Source of the DNA: Paucibacter sediminis
GTDB lineage: Bacteria; Pseudomonadota; Gammaproteobacteria; Burkholderiales; Burkholderiaceae_C
Direction of reading: 5' to 3'
Length of the DNA: 64,000 nt
NCBI RefSeq assembly: GCF_030254645.1
Contig: NZ_CP116346.1
Location: 2,731,973 to 2,795,972 of the forward strand
The notes under the pieces: generated by a model
Seen by the model: only the letters and a program-made list of their open reading frames with translations
Databases searched by the model: none
What the model was told of the DNA's origin: nothing
Shown: one piece after another, positions 9,832 through 18,186 of the stretch
Layout: the number at the start of each line of letters is the position of its first letter
Numbering within the stretch: the first letter of the stretch is position 1
Made by a program: the position numbers and the translations under genes

Positions 9832-10482
9832 ATGCTTGCGCGAACGATGGCTTTACTCATGTGGGGGCTGCTGGCCTGCAGCGGCGGCTACTGGCTGCTC
9901 AAACTCGGCCCGAGTGCCATGCCGACACCGGCCGGCGCGCTCAGCGCCGGCGACCGCGGCGTGGTGCAGGCCGACCTGAGCCGCTTGTTCGGCGCCAGCG
10001 CCAGCGAGCCGGCCGAAACGCCGGCCCAGCCGGCGGCCGAGAGCCGCTTCAAACTGCTGGGCGTGGTGGCGCCCAAGCGCGCGGGCGCCTGGAATGCCGG
10101 CGAGGGCGTGGCCCTGCTGACGGTGGACGGCGGCCCGCCGCGCACGGTGCGGGTGGGGGCGATGCTGGACGGTGAATACAGCCTGCTGGCGGTGGAGGCG
10201 CGCAGCGTGACCCTGGGCCGCGCCGGCGTGCCGGCGTTCTCGCTGCAACTCGCGCCGCCCACCGAAGCGGCCGCGGGCACGCTGCCGGTGGCGGCGCCAT
10301 CGCCCGTGATCCTGGGAGGGAATGCGGGCAACGGGCCGCCGATCGGCAATGGCGGGCCGCCGCCGCTGGCGGTGGGCAATATGCCGCTGCCGCCCATGCA
10401 GTCCGTGCCGCTGCCGAATGCGCCGGAGCCGAACTCGGTGCCGCTGCGCCAGCCCTTGCAGCAAGGCCTAGAAACGCGATGA
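9832..10482 (+). CDS. gspC: Short type II secretion protein GspC, no PDZ domain
   Basis: GspC is the inner-membrane protein that contacts the secretin GspD through its HR domain. The 216-residue product has one N-terminal membrane segment (MALLMWGLLACSGGYWLL). An HR-like region (about residues 60-145) contains SRFKLLGVVAPKRAG and ALLTVDGGPPRTVRVG. The C-terminal third is Pro/Gly/Asn-rich with no PDZ or coiled-coil domain. It diverges from gspG, which places it at the head of the cluster. Its stop lies inside the 3' end of the convergent cobT (15-base overlap). Identification rests on the HR region and position. Confidence 0.82.
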   Translation: MLARTMALLMWGLLACSGGYWLLKLGPSAMPTPAGALSAGDRGVVQADLSRLFGASASEPAETPAQPAAESRFKLLGVVAPKRAGAWNAGEGVALLTVDGGPPRTVRVGAMLDGEYSLLAVEARSVTLGRAGVPAFSLQLAPPTEAAAGTLPVAAPSPVILGGNAGNGPPIGNGGPPPLAVGNMPLPPMQSVPLPNAPEPNSVPLRQPLQQGLETR

Positions 10483-11535
10483 GGCGACGGCCAGCTGGTT
10501 GGGGCGGGTGGTGGGCGGGCCCTCGCCGAAGTCCCTCACCTCGGTGAGCAGGGCCGCGGCGCTGCGTATCAGCGGCCAGGCCAGCGCCGAGCCGGTGCCG
10601 TCGACCGCCTCCATGCCCAGCTCCAGCAGGGCCGAGGCGTGGAAGAGGGCGAAGGCCTCGTCGAGGCCGCGATGCGTCTTGCTGCGGCAGAACACCGCGT
10701 AGTCCGTCACCGGCGGCGCGATCATGGCCGCGACCTTGAGCGCGGCACAGGCGGCGATGCCGTCCACCAGGATCAGATGACGCTTGCTGGCGCCCACCAA
10801 CATGGCGCCCACCATCACGGCGGTCTCGAAACCACCGAAGGCGGCCAGCACTTCCATCGGATCGCTGACGTCGCGGTGCCGGCCCTGGGCGCTGTGCAGG
10901 ACCACCAGCAGATGGGCCAGATCGTCCTGGCGCATATCGGGCCCTGACACCACCAGCTCGCGCACCGGCATGTCCACCAGCCGCGAGAGGATCAGGGCAC
11001 CGGCCTCGTCGGCGCCCTGGCCGAGGGCCGCGCAGGCCAGCACATTGCCGCTCAAATTGTCGGAGATCTCCATGCCCACGCGCACGCCGGCATGCGCCTG
11101 TTCCATGCTCATCGCCTGTCCCACGCGCGAGTTGCGCGTGCCATGCGCGATCTTGCGCGCCAGCAGGCGCGGGTGGGGTGGCAGCGATTCGGCAATGCCG
11201 CAGTCCACCACGCTCAGCTGCATGCCCTGCAGGCGCGCGAACACCGCGCAGGGCAGGCGATTCTGCAGCGCCAGCAAGGCGTGCTCGCGCGTGGTGCGGC
11301 CCTGCAGCTTGCCGATGCCGTCCACGGCCAGGCCATGGTCGGCGGCGAACAGCGCCAGGGTGGGGTCGCGGAAGCGCGGCGTGAGGGTGTTCTGGATCAG
11401 GCCCAGCCGCACGGCCAAGGGCTCCAGCTCGCCCAGCCCTCCGCTCAACGCGGCCGAGCGCTCGATGCGCTCGCGCAGCGAACGCTCGAGGTCGGGATTG
11501 GCGGTGGGTGAAATCAGCGATTGGTGGATGGACAT
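10468..11535 (-). CDS. cobT: Nicotinate-nucleotide--dimethylbenzimidazole phosphoribosyltransferase-like protein
   Basis: CobT activates the lower ligand of cobalamin by moving phosphoribose from nicotinate mononucleotide to dimethylbenzimidazole. The 355-residue product shows the family segments LALFAADHGLAVDG, GMEISDNLSGNVLACAALG, DPMEVLAAFGGFE and LVDGIAACAALK. The start at 11535 gives the usual length. No other cobalamin gene lies nearby, so here it may serve lower-ligand salvage or remodelling. It lies 95 bases downstream of ilvA on the same strand and may be cotranscribed; no cobalamin riboswitch fits in that gap. Confidence 0.9.
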   Translation of the reverse strand: MSIHQSLISPTANPDLERSLRERIERSAALSGGLGELEPLAVRLGLIQNTLTPRFRDPTLALFAADHGLAVDGIGKLQGRTTREHALLALQNRLPCAVFARLQGMQLSVVDCGIAESLPPHPRLLARKIAHGTRNSRVGQAMSMEQAHAGVRVGMEISDNLSGNVLACAALGQGADEAGALILSRLVDMPVRELVVSGPDMRQDDLAHLLVVLHSAQGRHRDVSDPMEVLAAFGGFETAVMVGAMLVGASKRHLILVDGIAACAALKVAAMIAPPVTDYAVFCRSKTHRGLDEAFALFHASALLELGMEAVDGTGSALAWPLIRSAAALLTEVRDFGEGPPTTRPNQLAVASSRF

Positions 11536-11630
11536 GGGAGGCCGGTGCGGCAGCTTGCGCTCGCCAGGCTGCCTATTCTGTGCGATCTCTCACACAAACA
11601 TATCGGCAAATGCCCTTCTCGGGCAGCGCT

Positions 11631-13202
11631 TCAGCGCAGGAAGAGGCGGTACACCGGGTTGTTGGTCTCGTCCACGAAGGGGTAGTTGAGCGTCTCCAGG
11701 AATTCGCGCAGCGCCGCGTTGTCGCCGCGCGGCACCTGGATGCCCACCAGGATGCGGCCGTAGTCGGCGCCCTGGTTGCGGTAGTGGAACAGGCTGATGT
11801 TCCAGTTCGGATGCATGCTGGAGAGGAAGCGCATCAGCGCGCCCGGGCGCTCGGGGAAGATGAAGCGGTAGAGGCGCTCGTTGCGTGCCAGCTCGGTTCG
11901 GCCACCCACCATATGGCGGATGTGCAGCTTGGCGAGCTCGTTGTCGGTGAGGTTTTCGGTGGCGAAACCCTGTTTCTCCAGCGTGCGCGCCAGCTTGTCG
12001 GCCTCGTCGCGCTTGTGCACCGCCAGGCCCACGAAGACATGGGCGCGCTCGGCGTCCGAGATGCGGTAGTTGAACTCGGTCACGCTGCGCGGCCCGATCA
12101 GTTCGCAGAAGCGCTTGAAGCTGCCGCGCTCCTCCGGGATGGTGACGGCGAACAGCGCCTCGCGCTGCTCACCCACCTCGGCGCGCTCGGCCACGAAGCG
12201 CAGGCGGTCGAAGTTCATATTGGCGCCGCAGGTGATGGCGATGAAGGTCTGGCCCTTGCAGCCCTTGTCCTTCACGTACTGCTTCACCGCGGCCACGCCC
12301 AGGGCGCCGGCCGGTTCCAGGATGCTGCGGGTGTCTTCGAACACATCCTTGATGGCGGCGCAGACGGCATCGGTGTCGACGAGCACAAAGTCGTCCACCA
12401 GGGCGCGCGTGATGCGGAAGGTCTCCTCGCCCACCAGCTTGACGGCCGTGCCATCCGAGAACAGACCCACATCGGCCAGTTGCACGCGCTTGCCGGCCTT
12501 CACCGAGCGTGCCATCGCGTCCGAGTCCTTGGTCTGCACGCCGATCACCTTGATCTCCGGCCGTACCGCCTTGATGTAGGCGGCGACGCCCGAGATCAGG
12601 CCGCCGCCGCCGATGGCGACGAAGATGGCGTCGATCGGCCCCTGGTGCTGGCGCAGCAGTTCCACCGCGACGGTGCCCTGGCCGGCGATCACATCGGGGT
12701 CGTCAAAGGGGTGGACGAAGGTGAGGCCCTGGGCCTTCTCAAGCTCGAGGGCATGACCGTAGGCGTCGCTATAGGAGTCGCCGAACAGCACCGCCTCACC
12801 GCCGTGGCTTTGCACGGCGTCGATCTTGACCTTGGGTGTGGTCACCGGCATCACGATGACGGCGCGGCAACCCAGCTTCTTGGCCGACAGCGCCACACCC
12901 TGGGCATGGTTGCCGGCGGAGGCGCAGATCACGCCCTTGTCGAGCTGTTGGCGGCTCAGATGCACCATCTTGTTGTAGGCACCGCGCAGCTTGAAGGAGA
13001 ACACGGGCTGCTGGTCCTCGCGCTTCAGCAGCACCTTGTTGCCCAGGCGCTTGGAGAGGTTCTTGGCCGGATCCAGCGAGGTCTCGATCGCGACGTCGTA
13101 CACCTTGGCATTCAGAATGCGCTGCAGATAGCTGTTGTCCGCTGGAATCAGCGCGGGCATGGGCGGCTGCTTGGGGGTGCGCGACTTGGCGGGGCCTGGC
13201 AT
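11631..13202 (-). CDS. ilvA: Biosynthetic threonine ammonia-lyase
   Basis: IlvA converts threonine to 2-oxobutanoate, the first committed step of isoleucine synthesis. The 523-residue product has a PLP fold with the lysine motif SFKLRGAYNK (Lys about 71), the glycine-rich phosphate loop GGGGLISG, and two ACT-like regulatory domains at the C-terminus (EERGSFKRFCELIG and PERPGALMRFLSSM). Two such domains mark the feedback-regulated biosynthetic form. The ATG at 13202 is preferred because GGAGAG lies five bases upstream; three other ATGs are in frame. A terminator-like hairpin lies about 85-115 bases upstream on the same strand. Confidence 0.95.
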   Translation of the reverse strand: MPGPAKSRTPKQPPMPALIPADNSYLQRILNAKVYDVAIETSLDPAKNLSKRLGNKVLLKREDQQPVFSFKLRGAYNKMVHLSRQQLDKGVICASAGNHAQGVALSAKKLGCRAVIVMPVTTPKVKIDAVQSHGGEAVLFGDSYSDAYGHALELEKAQGLTFVHPFDDPDVIAGQGTVAVELLRQHQGPIDAIFVAIGGGGLISGVAAYIKAVRPEIKVIGVQTKDSDAMARSVKAGKRVQLADVGLFSDGTAVKLVGEETFRITRALVDDFVLVDTDAVCAAIKDVFEDTRSILEPAGALGVAAVKQYVKDKGCKGQTFIAITCGANMNFDRLRFVAERAEVGEQREALFAVTIPEERGSFKRFCELIGPRSVTEFNYRISDAERAHVFVGLAVHKRDEADKLARTLEKQGFATENLTDNELAKLHIRHMVGGRTELARNERLYRFIFPERPGALMRFLSSMHPNWNISLFHYRNQGADYGRILVGIQVPRGDNAALREFLETLNYPFVDETNNPVYRLFLR

Positions 13203-13285
13203 GAATGCTCTCCAATGCATGAAGCTGTTGCAGTGCACCATCATAAGTCAGGGGTCTGGCCCGGCCTTTTCGCCGCGTCGGGGCG

Positions 13286-13317
13286 AAAAAAAGCCCGGGG
13301 CCGTGAGGCCTCGGGCT
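13286..13317 (-). terminator. Terminator-like hairpin in the ilvA leader
   Basis: On the minus strand an 11-position GC-rich stem (one A-C mismatch) with a four-base loop is followed directly by seven T residues, which is an intrinsic terminator shape. No minus-strand gene ends here: the next gene upstream is the plus-strand OsmC-like gene starting at 13502. It therefore sits in the ilvA 5' leader and could be an attenuator. A second 6-bp hairpin (TTCGCC/GGCGAA) follows immediately. The leader contains no clear Ile/Thr/Val-rich peptide. Confidence 0.6.
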
Positions 13318-13409
13318 GAATCCACCATGGAGGCGGTGGAGGAGACAAAAGGTGCCAGTCAACACACAGTCCGCATACGTTTGCGCTTGTATTGGCTCGC
13401 TTGCTTAGA

Positions 13410-13439
13410 ATTCTACGACCAGGCCATGTTGCATCGCAA
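13410..13439 (-). promoter_or_regulatory. Possible ilvA promoter
   Basis: On the minus strand TTGCGA (13439-13434) and TAGAAT (13415-13410) are separated by 18 bases. A start near 13403 would give a leader of about 200 bases that includes the terminator-like hairpin. This is a weak match used only to show that an attenuated leader is possible. Confidence 0.3.
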
Positions 13440-13501
13440 TAAATTTGCATGCTGGCATTGGAGGAAGTTCTCTAGATAGACGATCCCGACCGGAGCGCAG
13501 G

Positions 13502-13924
13502 ATGGAATGCACGATCAATTGGATGGGCGAGCAAGGCATGGCTTTCGTGGCCGAGACCGGCAGCGGTCACTTGCTGACCATGGACGGCGCGCCTGACGGC
13601 GGCGGACACAATCTGGCCCCTCGCCCGATGGAGACGGTGTTGGCCGGCACCGGCGGCTGCACCGCCTATGACGTGGTGCTGATTCTCAAACGCGGTCGGC
13701 ACGACGTGCGCGGCTGCCAGGTCAAGCTCAGCGCCGAGCGTGCGGCCATCGAGCCCAAGGTCTTCACCAAGATACATATGCACTTCGTGGTGCAGGGCCG
13801 CGGTCTCAATCAGGCGGTGGTGGAGCGTGCGGTGGCGCTGTCGCACGAGAAATACTGCTCGGCCAGCATCATGCTGGGCAAGACGGCCGAGATCACGACC
13901 TCGGTGGAACTCGTCGAGGTCTAG
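13502..13924 (+). CDS. OsmC/Ohr-family protein
   Basis: OsmC-like proteins are thiol peroxidases or redox-linked proteins acting on organic hydroperoxides. The 140-residue product has the two cysteines expected of the family, Cys53 in GTGGCTAYDVVLIL and Cys119 in EKYCSASIML, and family-typical length. It belongs to the YhfA-like OsmC subgroup rather than classical Ohr, judging from the start MECTINWMG. The ATG at 13502 is chosen; in-frame codons upstream are non-coding leader. Its TAG stop lies in a CTAG shared with the convergent coq7 stop. No regulator gene is adjacent. Confidence 0.88.
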   Translation: MECTINWMGEQGMAFVAETGSGHLLTMDGAPDGGGHNLAPRPMETVLAGTGGCTAYDVVLILKRGRHDVRGCQVKLSAERAAIEPKVFTKIHMHFVVQGRGLNQAVVERAVALSHEKYCSASIMLGKTAEITTSVELVEV

Positions 13925-14562
13925 ATATGGTGAGCGGTGCGCGTCATGACGCGTGCCGCCAGACGCATCAGGCCGCGGACCGGCGCAGGCAATTCGCGCG
14001 CGCCGGCCTGCATGGCCTCTTCGGCATGGGCGGCTTCTTCCTGCTGCATCTTGGCCACAATCGCTCGGGAGGGCCGGTCGGCGGCGGGCAGGCGATCCAG
14101 ATGGCTGGCGAGGTGGGCCTCCACCTGCCGCTCCGTCTCGACCACAAAGCCCAGGCTCAGCCGGTCGCCCAGCAGGCCGGCCGCCACGCCGATGCCGAAG
14201 GCGCCGGCATACCAAAGCGGGGTCAGGTAACTGCTGTGGGTGTTCAGCTCGACCAGGCGCTGACGTGTCCACACCAGATGGTCTACTTCTTCCTCGGCGG
14301 CGCGCTCGAAGTGGTGGCGCAGGGTCGCATCGCTGGTCACGAGTGCTTGCGAACGGTAGAGCGCCTGTGCACAGACCTCGCCGACATGATTGACGCGCAT
14401 CAGCGCGCCAGCGAGCTGGCCATCTTCGTCCGACAGCTCGGCTTTGAGCCCCGCCGCAGGCGAGGGCCGGCGGCCGGCATGCGCGCCGGTCATGGTGCGC
14501 AATGCGTGGTCGGCCGACGAGATCAGGCGGTCGGCGAAATTGAGGTGGGGAGCGGGGTTCAT
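13921..14562 (-). CDS. coq7: Ubiquinone biosynthesis hydroxylase Coq7
   Basis: Coq7 is a di-iron monooxygenase that hydroxylates demethoxyubiquinone in ubiquinone synthesis. The 213-residue product carries the ferritin-like iron ligands: RVNHVGEVCAQALY (Glu62 region), EEEVDHLVWT and EEAAHAEEA. A hydrophobic membrane-contact stretch is also present (LTPLWYAGAFGIGVAAGLLG). The ATG at 14562 fits the family N-terminus; the earlier start at 14631 would add 23 unlikely residues. It converges on the OsmC-like gene with a four-base stop overlap. Confidence 0.94.
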   Translation of the reverse strand: MNPAPHLNFADRLISSADHALRTMTGAHAGRRPSPAAGLKAELSDEDGQLAGALMRVNHVGEVCAQALYRSQALVTSDATLRHHFERAAEEEVDHLVWTRQRLVELNTHSSYLTPLWYAGAFGIGVAAGLLGDRLSLGFVVETERQVEAHLASHLDRLPAADRPSRAIVAKMQQEEAAHAEEAMQAGARELPAPVRGLMRLAARVMTRTAHHI

Positions 14563-14777
14563 GCTGAGGCGGGGCATGGTGTCGAGCATGGGCTCATGGC
14601 AGGCAGTGTACGAGCCCGGTAGCCGCCACAACCCCTGTTGAGGGTTTTCCTTTGCGGGATTTGCCTGAGTTTTGTGACAGGTTTTTTATGCTTGCGAGAC
14701 GTTGCCCTCCGGCAACGGAAGGCCCCAATTTGCATGCCGTTTATGGCCAGGGCCGCCGGGCTCTGGTGCAATAGGCG

Positions 14778-14798
14778 CAACTTCCGCTGCGGAGGTTG
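14778..14798 (+). promoter_or_regulatory. Stem-loop in the leader of the first porin gene
   Basis: CAACTTCCG and CGGAGGTTG form a nine-pair stem with one G-U pair and a three-base loop. It ends 63 bases before the porin start. It has no T tract, so it is not an intrinsic terminator; it could affect mRNA stability or translation of an abundant outer-membrane protein. A second perfect 7-bp stem (CGTTGCC/GGCAACG) lies at 14700-14717. The rest of the 299-base gap between coq7 and the porin shows no gene. Confidence 0.35.
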
Positions 14799-14861
14799 GC
14801 TCGGTCGGCCGGATGTTTGGCTTTGCAGGCCGAGACCTCTTGTTCAATTTTGGAGAACCCA

Positions 14862-15878
14862 ATGAAGAAATCCCTGATCGCTCTGGCTGTGCTGGGCTCG
14901 CTGGTCGGCACCGCCTCGGCGCAATCGTCGGTGACCCTGTTCGGCCTCGTTGACGTTGGCGTGCGCCAAGTCAAGGGCGCTGCCGGCACCGTCAACACGC
15001 TGTCGTCGGACGGCCGCTCGAGCAGCCGTCTGGGCGTGCGTGGCGTGGAAGACCTGGGTGGCGGCCTGAAGGCCAGCTTCTGGCTGGAAGGCGCGCTGTC
15101 GCCGGACGCCGGCTCGGTGGATGCATCGCGTTTCTGGGGCCGCCGCGCCACGGTGAGCCTGTCGGGTGCCTTCGGTGAAGTGCGCCTGGGCCGTCACAAG
15201 ATCGCGGCTCGCCTGACGATCGACGATTTCGACCCCTATTCGACCACCGGTACCGGTGCCGTGACCGCCATCTTCTCGGGCCTGGGCTCGAAGGCTGGCG
15301 TGCCTAACCGTGCTGACAACCAGGTTGGCTACGTGCTGCCTGGCGATCTGGGTGGTGTGTACGGCGGTGCCGACGTGGCGGCCGGCGAAGGTGCAGCGAC
15401 CGATGGCAACAAGACCATGTCCGGCCGCCTCGGCTACAAGGCCGGCCCCGTCCATGTGGCCGCTGCTTACAGCGTCGGCGGTGTCGACAGCAACAAGTAC
15501 AAGCTCGGCGTCGTTGCCGGTTCGTATGACTTCGGCGTGGCCAAGGCCTCGGTGATGCTGGGCCAGAACAAGTTCGCGTCGCTGAAGCAGTCGTGGTGGC
15601 AAGTCGGCGCCGTGGTGCCGGTGGGCTCGGGCGAGCTGCTGTTCTCCTACGCCGATGCCAACGCCAACAACGCTGCCGAACTGGGCAAGGTTGCCGGCGA
15701 TGCCAAGCTGTTCGCGCTGGGCTACAACCACATCCTGTCGAAGCGCACGACCATTTACGCCACCCTGTCGCAGATCAAGAACGAAGGCGTTGCCAAGTTC
15801 GTGGTCGCGGGCGGCAATGCGGTCAATGCCGGCGGCACCTCGCGTGGCGCCGACGTGGGCATTCGCCACAGCTTCTGA
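14862..15878 (+). CDS. Gram-negative porin, Burkholderia type (first copy)
   Basis: This is an outer-membrane trimeric general porin for small hydrophilic solutes. The 338-residue product has a signal peptide (MKKSLIALAVLGSLVGTASA) followed by QSSVTLFGLVDVGV, the standard first strand of betaproteobacterial porins. A GRSSSRLGVRGVEDLGGGLKA strand-turn region follows, and the C-terminal strand ends GADVGIRHSF with the terminal Phe read by the BAM complex. The ATG at 14862 has GGAG upstream. A strong terminator follows, so it is a separate transcription unit from the second porin. Confidence 0.95.
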   Translation: MKKSLIALAVLGSLVGTASAQSSVTLFGLVDVGVRQVKGAAGTVNTLSSDGRSSSRLGVRGVEDLGGGLKASFWLEGALSPDAGSVDASRFWGRRATVSLSGAFGEVRLGRHKIAARLTIDDFDPYSTTGTGAVTAIFSGLGSKAGVPNRADNQVGYVLPGDLGGVYGGADVAAGEGAATDGNKTMSGRLGYKAGPVHVAAAYSVGGVDSNKYKLGVVAGSYDFGVAKASVMLGQNKFASLKQSWWQVGAVVPVGSGELLFSYADANANNAAELGKVAGDAKLFALGYNHILSKRTTIYATLSQIKNEGVAKFVVAGGNAVNAGGTSRGADVGIRHSF

Positions 15879-15910
15879 TCAACAGATTGGGCGCTTCGGC
15901 GCCTTGCTGC

Positions 15911-15935
15911 AAGGCCACCGCAAGGTGGCCTTTTT
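15911..15935 (+). terminator. Intrinsic terminator after the first porin
   Basis: AAGGCCACC and GGTGGCC(TT) form a stem of at least seven GC-rich pairs with a short loop (GCAA), followed by TTTTT. It lies 33 bases after the porin stop and separates the two porin genes. Confidence 0.88.
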
Positions 15936-16067
15936 CGTTTGCGATGGCGCAACTGTCGCCGCCGAGACAGGGTTATTTCCCGTTGGATCGGTGCAACAGG
16001 GCGGGGCCGAATCCCTAGGGCCACACCACAATAGCGATAGGTATTTTTCTAACCAGGAGACATAGAG

Positions 16068-17135
16068 ATGAAGAAGGCAACCTTGGTTTTGGGACTCCTC
16101 GCCAGCAGCGTGGGTGCCGCCTATGCGCAGTCGAGCGTGACCCTGTACGGCATCATTGATGCAGGTGCTCGCTACACCACGAACGCCGGCCCGAATGCCG
16201 CCAGCAAGGGCTCTTCGTTGTCTACCCTGGCTCCCGGCGGCATGTCGCAAAGCCGTCTGGGCATCAACATTACCGAAGACATGGGTGGTGGCCTGAAGGG
16301 CATCGCCAATTTGGAGCATCGTCTGCTGTCCGATACCGGCGCGGTGGCTGCTGCCGATTTCTGGCGCCAGTCCTGGGTGGGCATTCAGTCCAGCAGCTTC
16401 GGTCGCATCACCCTGGGTCGCCAGTACAACGTACTGTTTGATGCGGTGACCGCCACCTACGCCTCGTTCAAGTACTCGCCCTATGCCGAGATCTACAAGC
16501 CTGAGATCGGCTTCTCGCTCGGCGCGCGCAACGACAACATGGTCAAGTACCTGATCGAAGTCGGCGGCTTCCGCGCCGAGGCGCAGGCCAGCGCAGGTGA
16601 GGGCGGTGCCGGCAAGTCCATGGGTGGACTGCTCCGCTATGCCGTGGGTGAGTTCGCCGTCGCAGGCGCTTATCTGGACCTGAAGGATGCGGCCGGCAAG
16701 AGCGTCAAGGCCACCACCATCGGTGGTGCCTGGACCAGCGGCCCCTGGTACCTGAATGCCGGCTGGGCGCGCAACAAGTTCGAAGCCGGCTTCAGCGCCG
16801 TGACCAACGCGACCCTGGCAGGCTCCATCGTCGGCGCACTGAACGCCGCCGCCGCGCTGGGCGAGCATCGCGATATGTGGAGCGTTGGTGGCACCTACCA
16901 GCTGACGCCTCAGCTGAACCTGGGCGCGCAATACTGGAACGCGAAGCAGACCGGCTATGTGGCCGCCGGCAATGGCAAGGGTGACTTCTTCGCCTTCGTC
17001 GCCGACTACGCCTTCTCCAAGCGTACCGATGCCTACCTGGAACTGGATCACACCAAGATCAGCGGCAATCTGACCCTGGCCAACGGCGCTACCAAGCGCG
17101 ATGGCTACACGGTGGGTCTGCGTCACCGTTTCTGA
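16068..17135 (+). CDS. Gram-negative porin, Burkholderia type (second copy)
   Basis: This is a second trimeric porin paralogue of 355 residues. It has a signal peptide ending AAYA, first strand QSSVTLYGIIDAG, the conserved GMSQSRLGINITEDMGGGLK region, and the C-terminal strand YTVGLRHRF ending in Phe. AGGAGA lies seven bases before the ATG. The two porins are clearly related but differ throughout their loops (for example ARYTTNAGPNAASKG here), so this is an old duplication rather than a recent repeat. It has its own leader and terminator. Confidence 0.95.
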   Translation: MKKATLVLGLLASSVGAAYAQSSVTLYGIIDAGARYTTNAGPNAASKGSSLSTLAPGGMSQSRLGINITEDMGGGLKGIANLEHRLLSDTGAVAAADFWRQSWVGIQSSSFGRITLGRQYNVLFDAVTATYASFKYSPYAEIYKPEIGFSLGARNDNMVKYLIEVGGFRAEAQASAGEGGAGKSMGGLLRYAVGEFAVAGAYLDLKDAAGKSVKATTIGGAWTSGPWYLNAGWARNKFEAGFSAVTNATLAGSIVGALNAAAALGEHRDMWSVGGTYQLTPQLNLGAQYWNAKQTGYVAAGNGKGDFFAFVADYAFSKRTDAYLELDHTKISGNLTLANGATKRDGYTVGLRHRF

Positions 17136-17170
17136 GTTTGAAGGGTTGGGCGTGATGCCCGTCACGTTGC

Positions 17171-17195
17171 AGGCCGCCTTGTGCGGCCTGTTTTT
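17171..17195 (+). terminator. Intrinsic terminator after the second porin
   Basis: AGGCCGC and GCGGCCT form a seven-pair stem with a CTTGT loop, followed by GTTTTTCTT. It lies 35 bases after the porin stop. Confidence 0.85.
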
Positions 17196-17287
17196 CTTGG
17201 CCGCTGCAAGCCGTGACCAAATTGGCGGCGGGTTTCTGCGCGTGGCCTAGGGTTGACAGGTTGCGTCCGAACCGGAGTTGTACGTCC

Positions 17288-18019
17288 ATGGCTAGATCCC
17301 TACTCGCGGTGGCTGCTGCCCTGTGTCTGGCGGCTTGCTCGCATGTGCAGCCGGCGCAGCAGGGCGCGCGGCCGCTCGCGGGCTTGCAGGACTGGTCGGC
17401 GCGCGAGCTACCGGGCAAGCGCGCCACGCAGTATTCGCTGGGGCAGCGGGCAGGTCAGGCTTGTGTGCTGGCGCAGGCGCAAGAGTCAGCCAGCTTGTGG
17501 CGTCGGCAACTGACGCTGCTGCCGCAGCAGGTGGAGCGGCTTGAGTTCGAGTGGTGGATTGCCGGCAAGCAGGCGATGGCGGCCGATACCGATCCCGACC
17601 TGGACGACGCGCCGGCGCGCCTGGTGCTGGCATTCGAGGGTGACGAAGCACGGCTTTCGGGGCGCAATCGCATGCTGTTCGAGCTGGCGCGCGTGCTGAC
17701 CGGCGAATCGCCGCCCTATGCGACCCTGATGTATGTGTGGGACCCGCGGCGCACGCCCGAGACGGTGGTGGTCAATGCCCGCACGGACCGCATTCGCAAG
17801 ATCGTGGTTGGCAATGATGCGGCGGGCCAATGGCAGAGCTTTCGCCGCGATATCGCCGCCGACTTCAAGAAAGCCTTTGGCGAGGAACCGGGCCGCATGG
17901 TCGGCGCCGCGCTCATGACCGACGCCGACAACAGCCCGGGGCGCGCCGAGGCTTGCTACGGCAGCATCCGCTTTGTCGATCAACAGGCCAATCTGTTGCC
18001 GGGCAGCCTGATTTTCTGA
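17288..18019 (+). CDS. DUF3047-like lipoprotein
   Basis: Function is unknown. The 243-residue product starts with a lipoprotein signal peptide (MARSLLAVAAALCLAAC, lipobox LAAC), so it should be anchored in the envelope facing the periplasm. The body resembles DUF3047 proteins: a Trp-rich beta region (LEFEWWIAG), then LVLAFEGDEARLSGRN, YVWDPRRTPETVVVN and a C-terminal YGSIRFV strand. A TTGACA lies at 17253-17258 upstream, without a good -10 match. It stands alone between the porins and the ABC transporter; no partner is evident. Confidence 0.72.
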   Translation: MARSLLAVAAALCLAACSHVQPAQQGARPLAGLQDWSARELPGKRATQYSLGQRAGQACVLAQAQESASLWRRQLTLLPQQVERLEFEWWIAGKQAMAADTDPDLDDAPARLVLAFEGDEARLSGRNRMLFELARVLTGESPPYATLMYVWDPRRTPETVVVNARTDRIRKIVVGNDAAGQWQSFRRDIAADFKKAFGEEPGRMVGAALMTDADNSPGRAEACYGSIRFVDQQANLLPGSLIF

Positions 18020-18186
18020 GGCGGCGCGACACCGAAGTCGTGCTGCGCACCGATCAGGGCTTTCCCGTTTGCCAGGCGCTCATCCGTCCTTGATGATGGC
18101 GCCTCCGTTGGGTGGCAGCGCTGCGCCGCAGCGTGGCTCGATGGCTGATCAAGCGCCAGCGCGGGCCGCCCTGAATTCCCTCAGAC

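Noticed and set aside
11536-11630. A possible cobalamin riboswitch before cobT
   Set aside because: The gap is only 95 bases and contains no recognisable B12 box; a 6-bp GGCAGC/GCTGCC stem alone is not enough.
13241-13450. A 69-codon minus-strand open frame as an ilvA leader peptide
   Set aside because: It has no cluster of Ile, Val or Thr codons, is rich in Pro and Arg, and has no good ribosome-binding site.
18020-18186. A missing binding-protein fragment before the ABC transporter
   Set aside because: All frames were examined by eye; none shows an SBP-like segment or a signal peptide.
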